Position numbers and translations under genes: made by a program
Source of the DNA: Winogradskya consettensis
GTDB taxonomy: Bacteria; Actinomycetota; Actinomycetes; Mycobacteriales; Micromonosporaceae
Length of the DNA: 64,000 nucleotides
Direction: 5' to 3'
Assembly (NCBI RefSeq): GCF_018332715.1
Contig: NZ_BOQP01000039.1
Span: 124,001 to 188,000 of the forward strand
In this document: in pieces, positions 59,270 through 64,000 of the stretch
How positions within the stretch are numbered: position 1 is the first letter of the stretch
Layout of the letters: each line of letters starts with the position of its first letter
Notes under the pieces: generated by a model
The model's input: the letters and a program-made list of their open reading frames with translations, nothing else
The model's database searches: none
Told to the model about the DNA's origin: nothing

Positions 59270-60457
59270 ATGGCCAAGAGCCAGTATACCCGGACCAAGC
59301 CGCACCTGAACATCGGCACGATGGGTCACGTCGACCACGGCAAGACGACCCTCACCGCCGCCATCACCAAGGTCCTCGCCGACCGCGACCCGGCCACCAC
59401 CCGGTACGTCGCGTTCGACGGGATCGACAAGGCCCCGGAGGAGCACGACCGCGGCATCACCATCAACATCTCGCACGTCGAGTACGAGACGCCCGCCCGC
59501 CACTACGCCCACGTCGACATGCCCGGGCACGCCGACTACGTGAAGAACATGATCACGGGCGCGGCGCAGGTGGACGGCGCGATCCTCGTCGTCTCCGCCC
59601 AGGACGGCGCCATGCCGCAGACCCGGGAGCACGTCCTGCTCGCCAAGCGGGTCGGCGTGCCGTACCTCGTGGTGGCGCTCAACAAGAGCGACGCCGTCGA
59701 GGACGACGAGCTGCTCGACCTGGTCGAGCTCGAGGTCCGCGAGCTGCTGAGCGACTACGGCTTCCCCGGCGACGAGGTGCCGGTCGTCCGCGTCAGCGCG
59801 CTCAAGGCCCTCGAGGGCGACCCGCGCTGGGTCCAGTCCGTCGTCGACCTGCTCGACGCGGTCGACGCGTACGTCCCGATCCCGCCCCGCGAGCTCGGCG
59901 AGCCGTTCCTGATGCCCATCGAGAACGTCCTCACCATCAGCGGCCGGGGCACGGTCGTCACCGGCAAGGTCGAGCGCGGCATCCTGCGCGTCGGCGACCA
60001 GGTCGAGGTCGTCGGTCTCGGCGAGACCATCAGCACGGTCGCCACCGGGCTCGAGACGTTCGGCAAGAGCCTGCCGACGGCCGAGGCGGGTGACAACGCG
60101 GCGGTCCTGCTGCGCGGCATCAAGCGCGACCAGGTGCAGCGCGGCCAGGTCGTCGCGCTGCCCGGCAGCGTCACCCCGCACAAGAGCTTCAAGGCCCACA
60201 TGTACGCGCTCAGGAAGGAGGAAGGTGGCCGGCACACGCCCTTCGTCGCGAACTACCGCCCGCAGTTCTTCTTCCGCACCACGGATGTCTCCGGCGCCAT
60301 CGACCTCGGCGACCTCGCCATGGTCATGCCGGGCGACAGCGTGGACCTGACGGTGCACCTGGGCAAGGAGGTCCCGATGCACGTCGGCCTCGGCTTCGCG
60401 GTCCGCGAGGGCGGCCGCACGGTCGCCGCCGGCACGGTCTCCGAACTGCTCGACTAG
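59270..60457 (+). CDS. tuf: Divergent stand-alone elongation factor Tu (tuf paralogue)
   Basis: 395 aa, full length, all GTPase motifs: GHVDHGKTT (about 19-27), switch I RGITIN, DMPGH (about 83-87), NKSD (about 138-141), and EF-Tu domains 2 and 3 through FAVREGGRTVAAGTV. It differs from typical EF-Tu: switch II reads DMPGHADY where most have DCPGHADY, and NKCD is NKSD. Residues often altered in elfamycin resistance (Gln of MPQTRE, Tyr of LLSDYGFPGD, Ala of GFAVREGG) are wild type. It is not in a str operon; no rpsL, rpsG or fusA is near. Several actinomycetes carry a second or third tuf, sometimes protective against EF-Tu inhibitors. Controlled by the attenuator upstream. Confidence 0.93.
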   Translation: MAKSQYTRTKPHLNIGTMGHVDHGKTTLTAAITKVLADRDPATTRYVAFDGIDKAPEEHDRGITINISHVEYETPARHYAHVDMPGHADYVKNMITGAAQVDGAILVVSAQDGAMPQTREHVLLAKRVGVPYLVVALNKSDAVEDDELLDLVELEVRELLSDYGFPGDEVPVVRVSALKALEGDPRWVQSVVDLLDAVDAYVPIPPRELGEPFLMPIENVLTISGRGTVVTGKVERGILRVGDQVEVVGLGETISTVATGLETFGKSLPTAEAGDNAAVLLRGIKRDQVQRGQVVALPGSVTPHKSFKAHMYALRKEEGGRHTPFVANYRPQFFFRTTDVSGAIDLGDLAMVMPGDSVDLTVHLGKEVPMHVGLGFAVREGGRTVAAGTVSELLD

Positions 60458-60469
60458 CTTCCCCCGGCG

Positions 60470-60504
60470 CGGGCCGGTTCGCCTTTCCGAGGCGGGCCGG
60501 CCCG
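60470..60504 (+). terminator. Hairpin terminator after tuf
   Basis: CGGGCCGG (60470-60477) pairs with CCGGCCCG (60497-60504), with an inner CGCCT/AGGCG stem and a TTTCC loop; 13 nt after the tuf stop. Confidence 0.65.
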
Positions 60505-60575
60505 TTGGCCAGTTGCGGGCTGCGGGCGGCGTGCAGCGGGCATTGGGCTGCGTGCCGCGGTCCCGGCTCGCTGGC

Positions 60576-61067
60576 TCAGTTTGTGAAATGCGCGCCGGGG
60601 ACCGGGTAGGTCTGTGGCGGCACCGGGACCGACTCGTGCCGCGAAGGCGCCCGGAACTGCAGCGTGTCGCGGACGTTCTTCTGCACCGCCACACCGGCGA
60701 AGAGGGTCATGGCGAACGCCAGGCCGTAGAAGCCCTTCTCGCTCAGCGCCATGTCACTGTTCCAAAGCCCGACAACCAGCATCAGTACGGCCAGAGCGAC
60801 CACCGACCACGACAGCCCCAGATACAACGCGGACACGGGCAACCCGTCCGCCCGATCGCGCACAGACTTCTGCAACGACACTGCCGCGAACACCCCGAGC
60901 ACCAGCACCGCCGCGTAGAAGCCCTTTTCGCTCCTCGTCATCGTCGCGTTCCACAGCCCCACCGCGAACGACACGAACCCGATCACCAGCACCGCCCAGG
61001 AGGCGCCGACGAACGCAGCGGTGGGTTTGCTCGGCGACGACGCTTGATTTGCCACGGCGGACTGCAT
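60576..61067 (-). CDS. YiaA/YiaB two-helix-domain membrane protein
   Basis: 163 aa with two copies of the YiaAB two-helix unit: AAFVGASWAVLVIGFVSFAVGLWN with KGFYAAVLVLGVFAAVSLQKSVRD, and LYLGLSWSVVALAVLMLVVGLWN with KGFYGLAFAMTLFAGVAVQKNVRD. That gives four TM helices. The function of the family is unknown. It begins 10 nt after the PLDc_N-type gene on the same strand, so probably cotranscribed. Confidence 0.88.
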   Translation of the reverse strand: MQSAVANQASSPSKPTAAFVGASWAVLVIGFVSFAVGLWNATMTRSEKGFYAAVLVLGVFAAVSLQKSVRDRADGLPVSALYLGLSWSVVALAVLMLVVGLWNSDMALSEKGFYGLAFAMTLFAGVAVQKNVRDTLQFRAPSRHESVPVPPQTYPVPGAHFTN

Positions 61068-61077
61068 CGGCGGGAAG

Positions 61078-61485
61078 TCAGTCTTCCTGAGAGGTCTTCT
61101 TCCGCAGCTCCTCTTCCCGGCGGCGCAGATCGGCCTCCCACTTCTTCATCATCGACTCGTCGTCCTTGAGCGAGCTCGCGAGGTTGCGCAGGAACGCGGG
61201 ATCGTCGTCGGGCGCGAGTGGTCCCTTGCGCGCGGGCCGCTCGTCCTCGGGAAAGCCGCTCCCGGGCCGCCACTGCTCGCCGTTGCTCATCCGGATCGCC
61301 CGCGGGGGACGGCCCGCCACGAACCACGCGATCGCACCGATCGGCGAGAACAACAAAATGATGAAGACCCAGGCCACCCGGGGCAGTGCCCGGATCGCGT
61401 ACTCCTCGGAGGAAAGACAATCGATCAAGGCAATGACCAGCAGCGCCAGGTCGACAAGCATGAACAGCGAGTAGAGGCGGAACAT
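61078..61485 (-). CDS. PLDc_N-type two-TM membrane protein
   Basis: 135 aa from the ATG at 61485. Two TM helices (LFMLVDLALLVIALIDCLSS and VAWVFIILLFSPIGAIAWFVAG) match the PLDc_N domain found on cardiolipin synthases and as a stand-alone actinobacterial protein; no phospholipase D HKD motif is present. A charged, probably coiled-coil C-terminus (MKKWEADLRRREEELRKK) follows. Role unknown. Confidence 0.85.
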   Translation of the reverse strand: MFRLYSLFMLVDLALLVIALIDCLSSEEYAIRALPRVAWVFIILLFSPIGAIAWFVAGRPPRAIRMSNGEQWRPGSGFPEDERPARKGPLAPDDDPAFLRNLASSLKDDESMMKKWEADLRRREEELRKKTSQED

Positions 61486-61573
61486 GACGACGATGTTCCC
61501 AGACTTCTCCCAGCTTCGTGGTACCTCCGAACGGACATTCCGGACCCCTCCGACGGCCAATCCGGGCGGGGCG

Positions 61574-61873
61574 TCAGGGGGTGAAGTCGGTGGCAGCGGT
61601 ACCGAGGAGGATGGTGCCGTCGAATGCTCTGACGGTCACCGTGGTTGTTCCGGTGGGGAGGGATACGTCGGCGGTGGCGACGTTCCAGAACGCGGGGACC
61701 AGGATTTCGGCGGCGTCACCGATCCGGTAGCCGTAGCTCGTGACGTCGTCGGTGCCGGCGATGAACATCAGCAGGGTGCTGACCTCGCCGGGGCCGGTGG
61801 GGTTGAGCACGATCCTGGGCACGATCCTGGGCAGGATGCCGGCCGGGGCCAGGGTTCCTCGTCGAACGCTCAT
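61574..61873 (-). CDS. Orphan copy of an Ig-like domain, probable partial duplication
   Basis: 99 aa. Residues 25-99 (PGEVSTLLMFIAGTDDVTSYGYRIGDA and onward) are closely similar to the C-terminal domain of the secreted protein encoded at 62130-62732. There is no signal peptide; the first 25 residues contain a short repeat (ILPRIVPRIVLNP). It may be a decaying duplicate or a cytosolic product of a duplication that lost its signal sequence. Confidence 0.5.
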   Translation of the reverse strand: MSVRRGTLAPAGILPRIVPRIVLNPTGPGEVSTLLMFIAGTDDVTSYGYRIGDAAEILVPAFWNVATADVSLPTGTTTVTVRAFDGTILLGTAATDFTP

Positions 61874-62086
61874 GGCGCGACGTTAGCGGCAGAACAAGAC
61901 ATCGAAGTCCATGCGCGGAGAACTTCCGGCGGCGGGTAACTGATGTGAGGTCGCAGGCTCGGACGAAGCTCGGGCGGCCGAAGGACAGGGAGCTTCGGGT
62001 TGTCCTGCGGATCACGCCGAGCCGCGTCCACAGGAGCGGGCGCGCCCGCCGCTGCCGGCTCGGAAGAGGTCAGGGCGGGGCCGGGA

Positions 62087-62124
62087 CCGGAGCTGCCGGC
62101 ACGCGAGGTGGTCGGCAGCTCCGG
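62087..62124 (-). terminator. Strong hairpin after the secreted Pro/Gly-rich protein gene
   Basis: CCGGAGCTGCCG (62087-62098) pairs with CGGCAGCTCCGG (62113-62124): 12 perfect base pairs, 14-nt loop, 6 nt beyond the stop of the minus-strand gene. Confidence 0.7.
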
Positions 62125-62129
62125 AACCG

Positions 62130-62732
62130 TCAGAGGGTGAAGTCCGTGGAGGCGACGCCGAGCAGGGTGTCGCCGTTGAAGGCCCGGACCGTCACGGTGG
62201 TTGTCCCCGCGGGCAGGATCACCTCGGCGGTGGCGAAGTTGCCGACCGCGGGGACGAGGATCTCGTCGGCGTCGCCGATGCGGTAGCCGTAGGTGGTCAC
62301 CTCCGTGGTGCCCGAGATCGACATCAGCAGGGTGCTCACCTCGCCGGGCGCTGCGAGGTAGAAGCCGATTCCGGGCAGGGTCTCAGCGGGGTCAGTGGGC
62401 GGAACCGTATCCGTGGGCACCGGAACGCCAGGACCCCCGGGCACTCCAGGCGCTGACGGCGCGTCCGGAATCCCCGGCCCGCCCGGCAAACCCGGTGCGT
62501 CCGGCAGATCCGGCAGGCCCGGTGAGTCCGGCAAGCCCGGCAGGTCGGGCGATCCGGGCACGCCCGTCCCGTTCGGAGAGCCGGGGATGTCGGTGGGCGC
62601 GGGTGAGGCGGGGGAGTCCACGACGGGTGGGGTGGTGCCGCCCGGGGTGCCGGCGACGGCGGGGGACGCGCCGATCAGTGCCCCGGCCGCGATGACCGCG
62701 ACGACGGACAGAAGTGCTGGTCCTCGGTTCAT
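62130..62732 (-). CDS. Secreted protein with collagen-like Pro/Gly stalk and Ig-like domain
   Basis: 200 aa. Signal peptide ends near AVAG (about residue 28). Residues 30-120 are Pro/Gly/Ser/Asp-rich with imperfect triplets (GLPDSPGLPDLPDAPGLPGG), an extended stalk. Residues about 122-200 are an Ig-like beta domain (EVSTLLMSISGTTEVTTYGYRIGDADEILVP). The same domain recurs in the two neighbours. No sortase signal or membrane anchor. The ATG overlaps the upstream gene's stop (ATGA), so it is translationally coupled to it. Probably a surface or matrix protein. Confidence 0.8.
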   Translation of the reverse strand: MNRGPALLSVVAVIAAGALIGASPAVAGTPGGTTPPVVDSPASPAPTDIPGSPNGTGVPGSPDLPGLPDSPGLPDLPDAPGLPGGPGIPDAPSAPGVPGGPGVPVPTDTVPPTDPAETLPGIGFYLAAPGEVSTLLMSISGTTEVTTYGYRIGDADEILVPAVGNFATAEVILPAGTTTVTVRAFNGDTLLGVASTDFTL

Positions 62733-64000
62733 TGCCGTGCCTTGTCTGTGATGGACGCTCCGGTGGCGACCGTGAAGTTGTACTCGCGGGGGTCGGAGGC
62801 AGTGTCGTCGGCGGTGTGGCTGGTTACCCGGAGGGTTTTCCAGCCTTCGCTGTCCGGGGTGATGACGATGGTGGCCGTGCCGTCCGGGGCGGCGTCGACG
62901 GTCTGGTCGTCGCCGTATTCGTAGCTGTAGGTGTAGCTCTGCACGTCGGGTTGGGCCGGGTGGAAGGTGAAGGTGCCCGCGATGCCGGGGGCGCCGGCTT
63001 CGGTGCCTTCCGGGTAGTCGGGGGAGGTGATGGTCGGGGCGTCGGAGACCTGGAAGGTGAGGGTGCGTTCGGCGGAGGTGGTGCCGTCGGAGAAGTGGGT
63101 GCGGGCGCGGATCGTGTTGGCGCCGGCGTGGTCGGGGATCACCGTGATGGAGGCGCCGCCCCCGTCGAACGGGACGGTGAGTTCGGGGCCGTCGTTGAAG
63201 TGGTAGCTGTAGGAGGCGATGCCCGGGGCGGGGCTGTGGAGGGTGATGGCCAGGGGACGGCCGATGCCGTCGGCCGGGGGCCAGGAGCCGGCGTTGTCGA
63301 CTCCGATGGTGGGCCGGGGGTCGAGCACTGTCGCGTTGACGTGGGTCTCGTCGGAGACCGTGCCGGCGGTGGTGAGTGAGGTGACCGTGACGGCGACGGT
63401 GCCCGGGGTGGGTGGTGTCCAGCGGACCACTGCGGTGCCGTCGGGGCCGGCGGGGACGTCGCGGGCCGGCTCGGAGCCGGCGGTGAACCGGTAGGTCGCG
63501 ACGTCGGCGTTACGCGGGGTCAGCGTGAGGGTGCTTTCGCGACCGGCGACCCCACCGGTGCCGGGCCAGAAGAGGTCGTCCGATGTGACGCGCGGCGCGT
63601 CGCTGACCGTGAAGGTCTTGGTCGCCTGGCTGAGTGGCGCATCGCCCTCGAACGACCGGGCGGTTAGCGTGACCGCACCCTTGGCGGTGACGGTGAGCGG
63701 AACCTCGGCGGCCACCTGGTTGGTACCTTCCGCCACGGCGGGCACCCGGATCTCGGCGGCGTCACCGACCCGGTAGCCGAAGGACGTCACCGTGGTCGCG
63801 CCGGTCGAGAGGCGCAAGGTGCTCGGGAGCCCGACGCCGGCCACGTCCAGTGCGATGGCCGGCCGGATCTCGCGCACGGCGAAGGTATAGGACGTTTCAG
63901 GGCTGCGGTTCTTCGCGGCGTCGAGGGCCGTCACGTACAGGGAGATGATCCCGTCGCGGGTCGGGGTGTATTCGATGGTGACGGGAGCGCCCGGTGTGGG
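62729..64000 (-). CDS. Multi-Ig-domain extracellular protein, 5' end outside the window
   Basis: The frame is open to the end of the window, at least 423 aa visible. It is a chain of ~85-95-residue Ig/PKD-like beta domains: IRPAIALDVAGVGLPSTLRLSTGATTVTSFGYRVGDAAEI, SDDLFWPGTGGVAGRESTLTLTPRNADVATYRF, IGVDNAGSWPPADGIGRPLAITLHSPAPGIASYSYHF, and ITSPDYPEGTEAGAPGIAGTFTFHPAQPDVQSYTYSY. No catalytic motif is visible. The start and any signal peptide lie beyond 64000. Probably a large surface or adhesion-type protein cotranscribed with the Pro/Gly-rich protein. Confidence 0.8.
   Translation of the reverse strand, partial: PTPGAPVTIEYTPTRDGIISLYVTALDAAKNRSPETSYTFAVREIRPAIALDVAGVGLPSTLRLSTGATTVTSFGYRVGDAAEIRVPAVAEGTNQVAAEVPLTVTAKGAVTLTARSFEGDAPLSQATKTFTVSDAPRVTSDDLFWPGTGGVAGRESTLTLTPRNADVATYRFTAGSEPARDVPAGPDGTAVVRWTPPTPGTVAVTVTSLTTAGTVSDETHVNATVLDPRPTIGVDNAGSWPPADGIGRPLAITLHSPAPGIASYSYHFNDGPELTVPFDGGGASITVIPDHAGANTIRARTHFSDGTTSAERTLTFQVSDAPTITSPDYPEGTEAGAPGIAGTFTFHPAQPDVQSYTYSYEYGDDQTVDAAPDGTATIVITPDSEGWKTLRVTSHTADDTASDPREYNFTVATGASITDKARQ

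Noticed and set aside
59270..60457. EF-Tu paralogue as self-resistance gene of an elfamycin biosynthetic cluster
   Set aside because: No polyketide, peptide-synthetase or tailoring genes lie within the window, and usual resistance positions are wild type.
1..64000. tRNA, rRNA, insertion sequences, prophage or integrase
   Set aside because: I saw no tRNA-like fold ends, transposase, integrase or phage structural genes on either strand.

Overview
The window is high-GC DNA with actinobacterial features: dense genes, four-base start/stop overlaps, GTG and TTG starts, SigE-type ECF sigma factors, an ECF42/DGPF pair, a roadblock cluster and many secreted sugar-active enzymes. This fits a soil filamentous actinomycete, most likely of the Micromonosporaceae (Actinoplanes-like). 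That placement is inference from gene content; there is no rRNA here.

1-13.1 kb is largely secreted catabolism: an anti-sigma-like membrane protein, two hydrolases on the minus strand (CocE/NonD and type-B carboxylesterase), a GH92 alpha-mannosidase, an S66 carboxypeptidase, a membrane protein/winged-helix regulator pair behind repeated GGAAAGT sites, a PL3 pectate lyase and a PL4 rhamnogalacturonan lyase. 13.1-14.2 kb has no convincing gene but holds two minisatellites and an AT-rich 40-bp palindrome. 14.2-16.5 kb is an overlapping minus-strand operon: ECF sigma, anti-sigma-like sensor, amidoligase. 16.5-23.6 kb holds an amidohydrolase, an SDR, an EACC1-like small protein, an LPXTG surface protein, a LigB-type dioxygenase, a PL7 alginate lyase and CorA. 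23.6-30.3 kb is an operon of two large FtsX-like permeases and their ATPase.

30.4-37.9 kb carries OsmC, a protein with a possible ADP-ribosyltransferase-like fold, DGPF plus ECF42, an AraC/NmrA divergent pair, a decayed hydrolase, an amidase and an ACT protein. 37.9-48.6 kb is a sugar-utilisation locus: GH35 beta-galactosidase, divergent LacI regulator, then a tightly overlapping operon of ABC importer, a 54-aa membrane protein, GH29 alpha-L-fucosidase, a SurA-like protein and a beta-helix/discoidin enzyme. Near-identical operators lie upstream of both arms. 48.6-58 kb has an ABC ATPase with an AbrB-like tail, a divergent PRPP synthetase, a four-gene roadblock cluster without a GTPase, an SDR/XRE pair and a hybrid histidine kinase. 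58-64 kb holds an L,D-transpeptidase, a divergent stand-alone EF-Tu gene, small membrane proteins, and secreted proteins sharing an Ig-like domain that run off the window.

The most striking signal precedes the EF-Tu paralogue. A 30-codon leader ORF on a probably leaderless promoter is followed by a terminator-like hairpin. That hairpin is mutually exclusive with a perfect 10-bp antiterminator helix whose 5' arm starts at the leader stop codon. This is the layout of ribosome-mediated attenuation and suggests the EF-Tu is induced when translation is impaired. Other recurring themes are TANNNT boxes 6-8 nt before start codons (probable leaderless transcripts) and short tandem duplications that span or abut stop codons.
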